A stretch of DNA of 64,000 nt, taken from the NCBI GenBank assembly GCA_030248295.1, contig JASANH010001684.1:124001-188000 (forward strand), written 5' to 3'. This stretch comes from Mesodorylaimus sp. YZB2_4. Its lineage: Eukaryota > Nematoda > Enoplea > Dorylaimida > Dorylaimidae. The number at the start of each line of letters is the position of its first letter. Position 1 is the first letter of the stretch. Shown here piece after piece: positions 1 through 10,710 of the stretch. The translations under genes were made by a program, and so were the position numbers. Under the pieces are notes generated by a model. That model was not told the origin of the DNA and searched no databases. It saw only the letters and a list, made by a program, of their open reading frames with translations.

Positions 1-371
1 CACTCGAGAATGAAGGGACGCATTGTACGAGACGATTCTCACTGAATCTCATCTCCACAGCATTACAAAACTACACAATGGCTTGGTTGCCCCACGGAGA
101 GCATGGTGAAAAAGCTTCGTTGCGGCTGAATCTACAGCTCGGCTTCGAGCTGTTCAGTCCAGTCGGTCCCAAAAGTCTGGCTTGGATCTGTAGCTGCCTC
201 TGACAGCGCAACAAATGTCGTTGAATTTGTTAGACATTATTTCACATTGTGGCTAAATAAAACACACTTCACATTTTGTGCGGATAAAACATATAGGTTG
301 AATTTTTATTAGGCTTTAGTGCTATAGCCTCTCTAATCTAAAAATACACATTGCGTTCCTCTCTTCCGCAG

Positions 372-818
372 ATAACGTCGACTTGTATGTTGGTGCAATG
401 ATGGAAGATCCGATCGGCGGCGCCATGATCGGACCCACCCTTGCATGCATCATTGGTGATCAGTTTAAACGTATCCGAGATGGAGACAGGTAATTTAGTT
501 TCCCGCTGTACAGGAGGCAAGTAATCCCCACAAATGTTACGGATGGGTGGTTGTCTATGGAGGGATTTTTAAAATTTCTAGAATATTAGAGCCTCCTAGC
601 TTTCCAATTTTAGATTCTGGTTCGAAAGTCCAGCCGCATTTACAGCAGACCAATTAGCTGAGCTGAACAAAGTAACCCTGGCTAGGATTCTATGCGATAA
701 TTCGGATGGTTTCGAAACAGTGCCCACCGATGCATTCACACTCACTGCTCCGGCGTCTTGCTCATCGATAGCACAAATGGATTTGAATAAATTTTCTGAT
801 TCAGCATCCAAAAAATAA
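372..818 (+). CDS. Animal haem peroxidase (peroxidasin/peroxinectin-like), C-terminal two exons; 5' part outside window
   Basis: Two exons, 372-489 and 614-818, join in frame across a 124-base GT-AG intron and end at TAA 816-818. The first encodes NVDLYVGAMMEDPIGGAM and continues IGPTLACIIGDQFKRIRDGDR; the second begins FWFESPAAFTADQL. This is the hallmark C-terminal block of the animal haem peroxidase fold (family consensus DNIDLYVGGxxE..GPTxxCLIxxQFxxLRxGDRFWYE). These enzymes are usually secreted and use hydrogen peroxide to oxidise halides, tyrosines or matrix proteins. The haem-binding His and catalytic Arg lie upstream, outside the window. The exon start is phase 1, so the Asp before NVD is completed by a base from the missing upstream exon. 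About 67 residues follow FW and contain two Cys. I see no further domain after the peroxidase end, so the subfamily cannot be fixed. Bases 1-371 look like intron. Confidence 0.93.
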
Positions 819-1139
819 GTGTGAAGCGTCCAGTGGATTCGACGGGTTCCGTCTCGCAGGTCGGTGGTGTTCATTTTTCAAGTACATAGTCTTGATGTTG
901 TTTGTGTAAAAAATCTTCTGGAAGTTTAAAGGATTTGCATAATTTTTTTGTCAGAAAGGTGCTTAGTAATAGTCATGTGTAAAGGTTTTGATTTATTTAC
1001 AGAAAATTGCAGTTCACAAGTATTTGGCTGTAACCTTCGAATATTTCATCACTGTTGTATTTACAATTGTCGGTAGTGTGTGATTGGTGCTAATAGTCAA
1101 TTAACGGTTCCCTGTCGTGTGATATGTAAATTTTAGCCG

Positions 1140-1510
1140 ATGAAATGGTTTTTGTTTTGTAATATACGAATATAATGCGGTTTTATTCGCGCGAGCTCCC
1201 AATATTTTATTCCTCTGTTTAGTTGTCATGGTTTTGCTTTTAGTGCCATTAAACGCTGTTAGAAATTGTAAAATACGTATACGAAATGTGGAACGGCAAG
1301 GTAATTTGTGTGGAATGGATGTGGGACGTTGAGAGAAGGAAATACACAAATTGGATACGATTTTTAAAACCATATAAACTTGCTCGCTAAGAGTATCCAA
1401 CAAAGATATATATTTGCGCTCAGTTAACAAATTGCCTGCAGTAACCAAAATCCAACCTTGTTTAGATCCTTCTTGCATCGATGGCAGAAAAGCCAGCGAT
1501 GGCCCTAAAG
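1140..1510 (-). pseudogene. Diverged duplicate of the CEP104 terminal exon and 3' UTR
   Basis: Bases ~1,170-1,505 align in the same orientation with 10,430-10,770, the last exon and 3' UTR of CEP104. Shared landmarks include GGTTTTATTC (an AATAAA on the minus strand), CCCAATATTTTATT, GGTAATTTGTG, CAGTAACCA and ATCCTTCTTGCATC. On the minus strand the copy keeps a CTTTAG splice acceptor, and its exon ends Ala-Ile-Asp-Ala-Arg-Arg-Ile-stop, the same last seven residues as CEP104. No other CEP104 exon is seen next to it, so it is a partial copy of one terminal exon. Identity looks around 70 percent by eye. Confidence 0.75.
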
Positions 1511-1527
1511 TAATGCTCATTGTGTAA

Positions 1528-2254
1528 TAAAGTTGTTAACCGTTAACGCTATTAACGATATTTAACGCGTTAACGGCATCGTTTTTGGCTAACGTTATTA
1601 ACGGTAACGATAACGATATCTATTTTCAGAGAACGCGTTATAACGGTAACGGTATCTTTTTTGTGTCGAATAACGCGTTATTTGTGCATACACTACTACA
1701 GCGTCAAATTTAAAATCTGCCCTTGTTTCCAGCGATATAGCATGAGATGTCTGCTAATGGGGGGGGGGGGGGGGGAATGTTCCGCATCCGCGGACAGACA
1801 GTGTGAGTGTGTCAGTGATTATATGTACTTTTGTGTTTCGTCATTCGACGCCAGCGTGTCATTGGATGTCGCCTGATTGGTTATCAGAAATTTCTTCATT
1901 AAGAAATTTTCGATATTGATATCCAAAATAATGTCGAATTTGGGAGTAGGAAATAATACTGATGACAAAGACTGTATTAATATAACAGATCCAGTCACTT
2001 TGTATGGCAGCACTTTTAATGAATATGCTCGTGGGACATTGTTGTGATAACACGCGCATATATGCTTTTTCGACCCAAGTAAAATGCAGTAAGCTTGATG
2101 TCACGCTGGGTTGATAATAAAAATAACGATATTTAACGCGTTAACGATATATTTTGGAACGCGTTAACGATTAACGGTAACGATATCTTTTTGGCAGGAT
2201 ATCGTTAACTGTAACGATAAACGATATCTTTTTTCGCTAACGATATCAACACTA
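1528..2254. mobile_element. Non-autonomous hAT-like element with TAACG-rich ends
   Basis: The segment is flanked by a perfect direct repeat TTGTGTAA (1,520-1,527 and 2,255-2,262), which fits the 8-bp target-site duplication of hAT transposons. Its ends are similar inverted (TAAAGTTGTTAAC at the left, TAGTGTTGATATC on the reverse strand of the right). Both subterminal regions (1,540-1,680 and 2,110-2,250) are packed with TAACG/CGTTA words such as TTAACGCGTTAACG. A run of 17 G lies at 1,759-1,775. No transposase frame is present. It sits just beyond the CEP104-like duplicate. Confidence 0.7.
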
Positions 2255-2262
2255 TTGTGTAA

Positions 2263-2865
2263 GGACCAGTTAAAACCGATGGTGTTCTTTTTGAATCCAA
2301 TTGTGGCGCTGATAAGAAACAGCAGACAGGCACAACCTTTCGCTTTTTGACCCAAATTAACAAGTGAAGAGGAAACCATAAAAGAGAGCGTTCTGCATTT
2401 ACAGTATATGACAAAGATAACCGGTATCTTTTCTTAGCTAGCATGGAAGCTTCCAAAAACATACAAATACATGAGGAAAATAAAAATATAGATGGGGAAG
2501 TATCCCGAGACTGATCCCACAAGCTCTAATTTCCTTATACTTTGTCCTCAAAATAGTTTGTACAATGATGAAATTATTGCTGGTGAAGTTTTTTAAAGGC
2601 ATTGTTCAAATAAGCAGGTTTATGCTTTTGCTCAGCAAATATGGAGGCGCTTGAAAAAGATGGGCGGCAGGCGGTGGTGACAGCCATTTTTGTAATTGCT
2701 GACCTAGCGAGTCCAAGAAAGGATGGGCGGTGTTGATGTTGATTCGCTGGGGGTTGCCGATCTCTCAGATCGATCGTTCAGATTTGTGCGGGGTACAGAA
2801 ATGAACGCAGTGTTGGCTCCTCGACGCTTCCAGAACCCATGCTGATCAGGCGAAATCTGAATAAA
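2263..2865. other. Unassigned, no gene seen
   Basis: AT-rich sequence with only short unrelated open frames. I see no recognisable coding segment, repeat termini or RNA gene here. Confidence 0.5.
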
Positions 2866-2869
2866 TTTG

Positions 2870-3880
2870 AGCATCTGAATTGATTTGAGCATTTGATTCT
2901 GAATGAATTTGAATCTGTCCACATGCTTTTCTAATAATTTTGATAAAATCTACAGAAGCGATATCGGCCTATAATTACTGATTAATGACTTGTCCCCTGG
3001 CCTTGGTATTGGCACAAGTTTTGCTGATTTCCGCATCGATAAAAAAATGCCCGTTTAGTCGATCTATTGAACAAAGCCGCGAGAGCAGGGCAATGTGATG
3101 GTGAAATGTTCTTCAAAATCGACACGGTGAGACCGTCTCCACCAGGTCAGCTACGTGACTTCAGTAGACGTATAAGTTCAAAAAGAATTTGCTAGACACT
3201 GAATAGTCGGATTCATCAATAGTGACCGACGGGAGTGGCTCAAATATACCATAGTCAATAGATTTGAAATTTCTCGCAAACCGCTCATTGAATGCATTTA
3301 AAATAGCGAATAAACCAAAGATAGGGCAGTTCATATCATCCCGTAGAACTGTAGGAATCGATTGGTTATGTGTTGATAGTGTCCTGGAAGCGACCCAAAA
3401 GTCGTTAGACGACTGATCATCAGTGAAAGTGTTGACAATGAAATCTCGCTTCGCTTCATATATTTTTTTCTTACATTGGGGTTGCAAATTTTTGAATATG
3501 TACTAATCAGTAAGATTGCCATCCCGCTTCCAACGTTTATATGCCGCATTTTTCTCTTTTATGAGGCGAAGCAGACATCTGTTCATCCAAGGACATCGCT
3601 TGTCCATGCGAACCAAACGTTTGGGCACATGCTTGTCCAGAACTGAATTTGGAGAGCTAGCCAATTGTTGCAAGGCATCATCGACTGTTGACGACGAGTT
3701 TACCAATCGCACAAGGTCCAGGGTCGATATGTGATCATTAACTTTAGCTCAGTCCACTCGTTTGAACAGCGGAATGGTACGCCTGTCAGGCACCCGTTTC
3801 TTTAAAGCACCCGAGGCAAGAATCGATAATGTCGAGTGATCAGAAGTGGAAATGGGTGGCATCAGGAGGGAATGAAATCT
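2870..3880 (-). pseudogene. Degenerate non-LTR retrotransposon (LINE, Jockey/CR1-like) ORF2 fragment
   Basis: Reading the minus strand from ~3,880 down, broken frames give the end of an AP-endonuclease domain (ISTSDHSTLSI, with the SDH motif), then the linker PWMNRCLLRLIKEKNAAYKR, then a stretch with AKRDFIV, and finally the start of reverse transcriptase, KLVPIPRPGDKSLISNYRPI, followed by a stop in place of the usual Pro. Order and spacing match endonuclease-linker-RT of LINE ORF2. Frame changes and stops show it is dead. The catalytic RT motif is missing because the fragment ends near 2,870. Confidence 0.8.
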
Positions 3881-4858
3881 CACCCGAAAAGGTCAGAGAA
3901 AAGGAGTCAGAGAAAATCCTTGTCGGGTCAGGTTTGGGTTTTGGATTTTAGGTTTCGAGTCAGGTCGAGAACACTTTCCTTACCTGATCGGATCTAGGGG
4001 CTGAATTCACAAAAAAACGGGTGTAACCTAGAAGAATTGGGTGCAGTTCGATCGGGGGTGAAGGGGCACACATAATGGCCTGAATTCGAACACGGTCGCC
4101 CATAACTAGGAGCGGTGAAGGCCTAACCCAATTTAGGCCACAGGCCAGGCTAGCTTGAACGCTGCTCGATGTTAGTGGCCAGAAAATTGCTACTGTAGTA
4201 AAAATCTAGCCATGATGGTGCAGGTGCGTGTTTTCTCGCTTTTTATAATTTCGCAACTTTGTCGCTTCCTACGCGACTGTGATTATAAGCGGACTCGGCG
4301 ATATATGGCCGTGATTCTGTCACTTAAGCAGTCGATGCACAGATGCGAAATAGGTAGGGTTGGTTGCATACAAAATACGCGTACTGTACGCAAAGTTTGT
4401 GCATCGCATTGAAATTTGGATGCGTATACAGTATGCGTACACAAGGCAGAATGTGTACGCATATACGAATTGGCAAACTTGCTTGTACGCAATACATACA
4501 TTGCGTTCGTTAATTAGCCGCTTGAGCCAAGTTAAAAATTAAAAGAAATTTCTTACCACAAGCCAAATTAGCAGGTGGAAGAATTCGAACTTGTAATTTA
4601 TACATCTTTTCCTTACTGGTCGCAACAAATCCAATATTTGACTAGCGTTTTAGTTCGGCAGCTGTTGCCTCTGAATTCGGCAGAAAATTCAAGAAATATC
4701 AGCCAAAGAATCTTTCTTGCAAGTCAATATTTGTCTGACTTTGTCAAATTGTCATCTTCTCACAATTTTTAAAACTTTGTACGTATCCTGATTTTGGTAT
4801 AGTAAACCTGGCGCCATCAGAATTTATGACCAAATGCAAAATAGAGAGTACAGCCATC
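3881..4858. other. Unassigned repeat-rich spacer
   Basis: No gene seen. Bases 4,365-4,505 are rich in GTACGC, GCATAC and TACGCAT words on both strands and resemble 9,225-9,315, so both may be remains of one repeat family. Confidence 0.4.
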
Positions 4859-5790
4859 AGGAGTTGGATACTTGCTGCGACAGAATCCTCGAATAAGTGA
4901 GTCCGTCAATTTTCAACTAACAGTATGCCCACGGTTTCCCAATATTTTTGATCCATAATGGTCAAAAATTAACAAAAGACTTACACGTGGTAAGATAACC
5001 CACGAAGCTTTAGGGATCGCTTTGAGGCTGGAACCCTAAACCAGCCACCCCGGAGGGCTCTGCTTTAGTGACGCTGCTCAGTGCAAATGTACCACGCCCA
5101 CCAGGATTCGATCCCGCAAACTTCCGCTTGCGATCCTGATGTCGTACCACTGAGCTATCAGGGCCACGAGAAGAGAAAAACTAGCAGCTCACTCAAACTT
5201 GGTCGAGTGTAAAGTGCAGCCCCTCCTTGCCTGAAGGAAGATCATCCCCCTTGCTCTCACTGCACACTGCTTCACACGCTGACCAAGGCTGCGTGTTATC
5301 GCACGTGTGGCCTGACCAACCGAAATAACCAGCTAGGCCGAAAGTTGGATTTCCAGTGTTGAAAGAGTATTGGCGGAGGAACGCTGGATTGCTGTCACGA
5401 TCTTTACGGATTTTGTTTGACCAATCGGTATTGTAAATTAAGTCAAGACCCGCTTATTATCGTCCGACCCTAATCTCCAGTTACCTGCTATGAGTTTGGA
5501 AAACGAGTCTATTTCGCCGATATTTCGAGGATATTAGCCGAGTTGTGTTCTACCAATCGCTAGAGTCGCAATGTTCTTCATGAATGCTGAGATCAGCTAG
5601 TAGCTCTATGCACGACTAGTCGATCGTTTCGAATTTCGTTTTCTTATTGTAAGTTTTTTAGGTTGTTTTCACTTGGCGAGGTGTCTTCATGCGAAACATT
5701 GGAATTGCTCGACGTGGAAATTCACGATCCAAGGCCAGCAATATTTTCAGTCCAGGACTGTCTTTCATGCTGTTCCGAGCGGTTATATGT
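4859..5790 (-). repeat. Left arm of a ~0.93-kb inverted repeat
   Basis: The reverse complement of 9,380-10,312 matches this stretch almost base for base, with small indels. The outer edge starts at GGAGTTGGATACTTGCTGCG and the inner edge is just after CTTTCATGCTGTTCCGAG. Beyond both edges the two copies diverge. It contains a tRNA-like sequence at 5,092-5,165 on the minus strand. I see no protein. It could be a long terminal inverted repeat, or one of two copies of a dispersed repeat inserted in opposite directions. Confidence 0.85.
5092..5165 (-). ncRNA. tRNA-like sequence in left arm (SINE-like Pol III head)
   Basis: The minus strand carries an A-box-like TAGCTCAGTGGTAC and a B box GGATCGAATCC about 40 bases later, as in tRNA genes and tRNA-derived SINEs. 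The D stem (GCTC against CGAC) and the acceptor stem do not pair, so this is not a working tRNA gene. Confidence 0.6.
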
Positions 5791-6404
5791 ATGTGATATG
5801 GCTATTTGGATTTCACCGCATAATGAGAGTGAGAATCTCTTCCTATGTCAGGACCAAAGCAAGCAAGCTCATTAGGAATAGATACGTTTCGTTTTATTGA
5901 TCCTGCCATCAGGTTTTTCTGCACCTCGACCGAATTTCATTCTGTAGATTTGCATGACGACTGATTAGGCATAGGCACGTGCATTATCCTGTTTTGCATT
6001 TTGACTTTTAGACTGCATTCCAGTTTTCTTATTTGCACCGATTACCAACTAGTCTTACTATAGGCCGGTGTATTAGGATGGGTATATAAGGAGGAGCCCT
6101 GAACATGTTGAGTCAGTTCGTGCTCGCCGATTGCTCGAGTAAAGAAACTACATCACTTCGCATATTCATTTCGATCGCTTTTTCTTCGTTTGTCAATGGC
6201 TCGCATCACCGGCGCCCGTCGCAGTGCAAGATACCAGCCATACCAGCGTACATTGGGTAAGCATCATTGAGTGTGGTGTGATTAGGACTGAGGGCTAGGA
6301 ACACCCCAGCCTAACTACATCACATTGTGGGGGCCGCTCGGTCTTACCCTGGGAAGGATATCATACCCTGAGCAAGTCTTATCATTAGCGTTTTGCCTTA
6401 TATG
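5791..6404 (+). promoter_or_regulatory. LTR-like promoter/leader and possible primer-binding site of the gag element
   Basis: TATATAAGG at ~6,083 is a good TATA box, about 560 bases before the gag ATG. At ~6,322-6,330 an LTR-like end (ACATCACA) is followed closely by TGGGGGCCGCTCGG, which starts with TGG as tRNA primer-binding sites do. No second copy of this LTR-like segment occurs downstream, so the element lacks a 3' LTR here or has lost it. Confidence 0.45.
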
Positions 6405-6630
6405 GTGCGTTTGTCGCAAGGAGTCAACCACCAGTGTAGTGCGTAAGTCGCAAGGAAGCTACCACCGCATTGGGAGTGCGTGAGTTGCAAGGAGACTACC
6501 ACTCATTTACTGAAGGTGCGATAGTTGCAAGGAGGCTTCCACCATACTTTATGTGCGCAAGTCGCAAGGAGACTACCACTCACTATCATCTTGTCGCGAT
6601 AGTTGCAAGGAAACTATAAGCATAGCAAAG
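6405..6630 (+). repeat. Six imperfect tandem repeats in the gag leader
   Basis: Six units of a ~28-base core (GTGCGnnAGTYGCAAGGAG followed by ACTACCAC) start near 6,405, 6,438, 6,477, 6,514, 6,553 and 6,592, spaced 33-39 bases apart. They lie between the putative primer-binding site and the gag start, where retroelements keep packaging or translation signals. Confidence 0.8.
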
Positions 6631-6642
6631 TGTTAGTCCTAG

Positions 6643-9207
6643 GTGACCACTCGAGGCAGTTCTCTAAAAATGGCAGCGCAGGCAGCACTAGATGCTCTAA
6701 CTGCCGCAATGGCAAGTATGAACCAACCATTTTATCGCATTTGGGAAAATAATCCTTTGACGGGTGAGCTGACTCAGGATATAATCAAGTGGTTTGATCA
6801 ATCCGAGTATCATGCAAACTTAGTCACAGACATGACAGATAACGTTCGGTTGAACGAGCTTTAGAACGCACTGAAAGACAGAGCTTTGGACGTATTCAGG
6901 AATGCGGCACCAAACCGTGTTGACACATACGCACGAGCTAAAGAATTTTTGCAAAACAATTTAGTTTTTCCACATCAAATTGCAATCTGGCGTCAGCAGT
7001 TGCAAAGTAGGAAAAAGAAAGAAAGTGAAACAGTAGCAGATTACTTACGAGATCTGAGAACACTCGTTATGCAAGCATACGGAAACGCACAAGAAGCAAC
7101 TAGACCATTAGATCTCAAAGAACGTTTCGTTAGCGGTTTGAAAGCGACAGATAAGTCTCATTCCAATTACAAGCTGTGGAAGGCAGCTTACATAAACATG
7201 GGAAGGACTTTAGACGAGGTAGTAGCAGCAACTAATGCCGCTGAACTAAACCAACGCATGTTTGCCTTGACTGCTTCAGAGGTGCAACGGTCAGTTATCA
7301 CAAATTTAACACCCGACGATATTTCGAACAGTCTGAATCTGGCCTACGGAAATCATGGCAGCTCACGTGGCCGCGGACGCGGGCGTAGCAGTTCCGATGG
7401 ACGGCCCACTCAACAACCCGAAGTACCCCAGCAGCAGCTGCCGCAGACGCAACGTCATTACGATGGTTTCAATGGTCATACAACGGGTCAATGTCGAAAT
7501 TTGGGAGCTGCCAGGCAATTGTTCGTCCAGAATGGAACCAATGCTTGCCTCCTCTGTGGAAAGATGAACCATATCCGAGCGAATAGCCGATTGTACATCG
7601 CCTCGAAGAGCCGCCTAAACGGCCAGGAGCCCGTTACGGTACAGCATCAGGTCAGTAGCCAGGGAGCTATTCGCACTAGGTTTCAGACGAACGTCCATAA
7701 GCAAAGAGGTAACCGCCCTGAAAATTACAGAAACCGAGTGACACAGGTGCCCGATCACGGAGGCAATAGGAATCAAAGGTTGAACAGGAACAGGAATGGG
7801 ACTGAGGAAGGTCAGAGTCGACAGGCCACTGCCTCCATAACCTCGAAGGAGCAGCACGTAGCATGGGAAGAAGATCAGTATTTCCCAGCCGAGGAATTTT
7901 ACTCAGCTGATTTTCACCTGTTTGAGCAGCACGAGGAACATGCGTACATGTTAGAAGACGATTGGGCAGACGCAGAATGCGGATATAAAGGCAGTCCATT
8001 ACAGGTTATTGCCGCGGACGGCAACGCCCCAGTCAATAATGCGCCAATGCCGACATGTAACGAAATCAATAGTTCAGCCACGAACACGAGTTTGACCCCT
8101 GCGGTCGCAAACAACAATGTGGGCACAGCGAATGGTAACAGCCAGGTAAGCCCAGTTTGGCTGGCCGATACCCACGTATATACATTGCTAATGTGGATAA
8201 TTTGCGCTGCAGTGCGTGCCTCCCAGCCCGGATAACGTGGCTCCCAACCCGGACAACGTGCCTCCCAATCCGGACAACGTGCCTCCCAATCCGGACAACG
8301 TGCCTCCCAATCCGGACAACGTGCCTCCCAATCCGGACAACGTGCCTCCCAACCCGGACAACGTGCCTCCCAACCCGGACAACGTGCCTCCCAACCCGGA
8401 CAACGTACCTCCCAACTCGGACAACGTGCCTCCCAACCCGGACAACGTGCCTCCCAACCCGGACAACGTGCCTCCCAACCCGGACAACGTGCCTCCCAAC
8501 CCGGACAACGTGCCTCCCAACCCGAACAACGTGCCTCCCAACCCGGACAACGTGCCGCCCAAATCACCGATGGCACCCCTGGACCAACGGAAGTCCTTGG
8601 ACGCCCGCATAGAAGACATACATCAAAGCGCCAAGGATCCGTAACAAGCAGGAAAAAAAGGCGCGACTTAATTATGCAGAGATCAGCAATCTTGTGCGCA
8701 GTGATTGCTGTTTTTCGATTGACCTTTGCCCCGTGTCTTTGGATATTGAAATGTTGCGGATTTTGCGGACAGAATGAGCATAAAAAACGTAGAACGAATC
8801 GTATCCGCAAAGGACTGTTCACTAATACTCAAGCGGCAGAACATTCCATGTCGTTCACTCCAGCAGCTATACCAATAGCAAAATTCGTAGCCGTAGACGT
8901 TCAATCCAGGGCACTGATGGACACTGGAGCAGGTAAAAGCTTTATCAGTGAAGCATTGCTTCAGACACTCGTGCACAGCCAGCCAGCACTCGAAGTGCGC
9001 CCATGCAAGTCAGCACCTATGAAGTCAATCAATGGCACTGCCGCTATCGCACGCCACATTGTCATCGCCGATATCCAGGTCCTGGGGCATGCACTCAAAC
9101 ACCCTCTTTACGTCATGGATAGGTCACCTGTGCCCATGATCATTGGTCGAGTCATGATGGCTAAGAGGGTAAACTACAATTCGATTTTTCACAAAGAATG
9201 CCTTTGA
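6643..9207 (+). pseudogene. LTR-retrotransposon gag-protease frame, broken by two in-frame stops; no RT or integrase
   Basis: One reading frame runs from ATG 6,643 to TGA 9,205-9,207 and is closed only by TAG 6,862-6,864 and TAA 8,233-8,235. The N-terminal ~230 residues resemble Ty3-type Gag (TGELTQDIIKWFDQSEYH; later SRKKKESETVADYLRDLR). A zinc knuckle near 7,550 reads CLLCGKMNHIRANS, a CCHC pattern with the last Cys replaced by Ser. A 16-copy heptad array follows. The C-terminal part is a retropepsin-like aspartic protease with the active site LMDTGAGKSF near 8,920 and a MIIGR strand near 9,140. Gag assembles particles and the protease cuts the polyprotein. Reverse transcriptase, RNase H and integrase are absent: 9,208-9,379 holds none, and the inverted repeat follows. 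It depends on other elements or is dead. Confidence 0.8.
8216..8551 (+). repeat. 16 x 21-bp minisatellite inside the gag-protease frame
   Basis: Sixteen units of GTGCCTCCCAACCCGGACAA plus C. In the gag-protease frame each unit encodes GQRASQP or GQRASQS; the other two forward frames (PPNPDNV, RTTCLPT) and the reverse frames are also nearly all open. Only the first unit has GGATAA in place of GGACAA, and that single change makes the TAA stop. Confidence 0.95.
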
Positions 9208-9379
9208 GTGGGTTGGGCCCCGTGTCTCTCGAATGCATATGCGTATTGTGTCATAAAAGAATTGCATACCCAAAAAATGCGTGGAAGTTTGCGTATTGCG
9301 TATTTTTCCTGTAGTCAGTGCATCTAAAATATCCAGTCCCATACTGTACCTAATTACGTGACCTTGTCTACAAATACAG

Positions 9380-10312
9380 ATAACCGTTCCGAACAGCATG
9401 AAAGACAGTCCTGGACTGAAAATATTGCTGGCCTTGGATCGTGAATTTCCATGTCGAGCAATTCCAAAATCGTGTTTCGCATGCAGACACCTCGCCAAGT
9501 GAAAACAACCTAAAAAACTTACAATAAGAAAACGAAATTCGAAACGATCGACTAGTCGTGCATAGAGCTACTAGCTGATCTCAGCATCAATGAAGAACAT
9601 TGCGATTCTAGCGATTGGTAGAACACAACTCGGCTAATATCCTCGAAATATCGGCGAAATAGACTCGTTTTCCAAACTCATAGCAGGTAACTGGAGATTA
9701 GGGTCGGACGATAATAAGCGGGTCTTGACTTAATTTACAATACCGATTGGTCAAACAAAATCCGTAAAGATCGTGACAGCAATCCAGCGTTCCTCCGCCA
9801 ATACTCTTTCAACACTGGAAATCCAACTTTCGGCCTGGTTGGTTATTTCGGTTGGTCAGGCCACACGTGCGATAACACGCAGCCTTGGTCAGCGTGTGAA
9901 GCAGTGTGCAGTGAGAGCAAGGGGGATGATCTTCCTTCAGGCAAGGAGGGGCTGCACTTTACACTCGACCAAGTTTGAGTGAGCTGCTAGTTTTTCTCTT
10001 CTCGTGGCCCTGATAGCTCAGTGGTACGACATCAGGATCGCAAGCGGAAGTTTGCGGGATCGAATCCTGGTGGGCGTGGTACATTTGCACTGAGCAGCGT
10101 CACTAAAGCTGAGCCCTCCGGGGTGGCTGGTTTAGGGTTCCAGCCTCAAAGCGATCCCTAAAGCTTCGTGGGTTATCTTACCACGTGTAAGTCTTTTGTT
10201 AATTTTTGGCCATTATGGATCAAAAATATTGGGAAACTGTGGGCATACTGCGTTGAAAATTGACAGATTCACTTGTTTGAGGAGTCTATCGCAGCAAGTA
10301 TCCAACTCCATG
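9380..10312 (+). repeat. Right arm of the ~0.93-kb inverted repeat
   Basis: Reverse complement of 4,859-5,790. The arm carries the tRNA-like sequence on the plus strand, pointing outward. It ends about 400 bases from the CEP104 stop codon, so it lies just beyond the likely CEP104 poly(A) site. Confidence 0.85.
10006..10079 (+). ncRNA. tRNA-like sequence in right arm
   Basis: A-box-like TAGCTCAGTGGTAC and B box GGATCGAATCC with tRNA-like spacing. The D and acceptor stems do not close, as in the left arm. It points outward, opposite to its partner. Confidence 0.6.
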
Positions 10313-10710
10313 CCATGTCATTGTGGCGCTTCTTTGGATTCCTTGATAGTTTGATCGTGAGACGTTTCCCCACCGTGTGTGGTGGGGAATCGACTTAACT
10401 GACGATGAGTTAGACCTGCAAGTATATACTGGTGTGGTTTTATTCCCGTGAGTTCCCAATATTTTATTTTTCCTGTAAAGAGGTCATGGTTTCGATTTAG
10501 TGTCATTAAGATGAAACGTGAAACTGTAAGGTAATTTGTGGGGAATGCATGTAAATAGTTGAGAAGAGCATACATATATTGGATATGGATTTAAAAAAGT
10601 ATAATCTCGCTCACTAATCGTAAGATTATCCAAGAAAATGTAGAAAACACTGCACATGATATTTAGGGCTCACAAAAATTATGCTGACAGTAACCATAAT
10701 TCAACCTCGG

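Noticed and set aside
5092..5165. A working tRNA gene in the inverted-repeat arms
   Set aside because: D stem and acceptor stem do not pair in either arm; only the promoter boxes are tRNA-like.
6405..6630. Array resembling a small CRISPR
   Set aside because: Repeats are imperfect, spacers are not unique-length protospacers, the DNA is animal nuclear, and the array belongs to a retroelement leader.
8157..8822. Several long overlapping open frames on both strands (for example 302 residues on the minus strand)
   Set aside because: They are by-products of the 21-bp array, which has no stop in most frames; only the gag-protease frame continues into homologous sequence on both sides.
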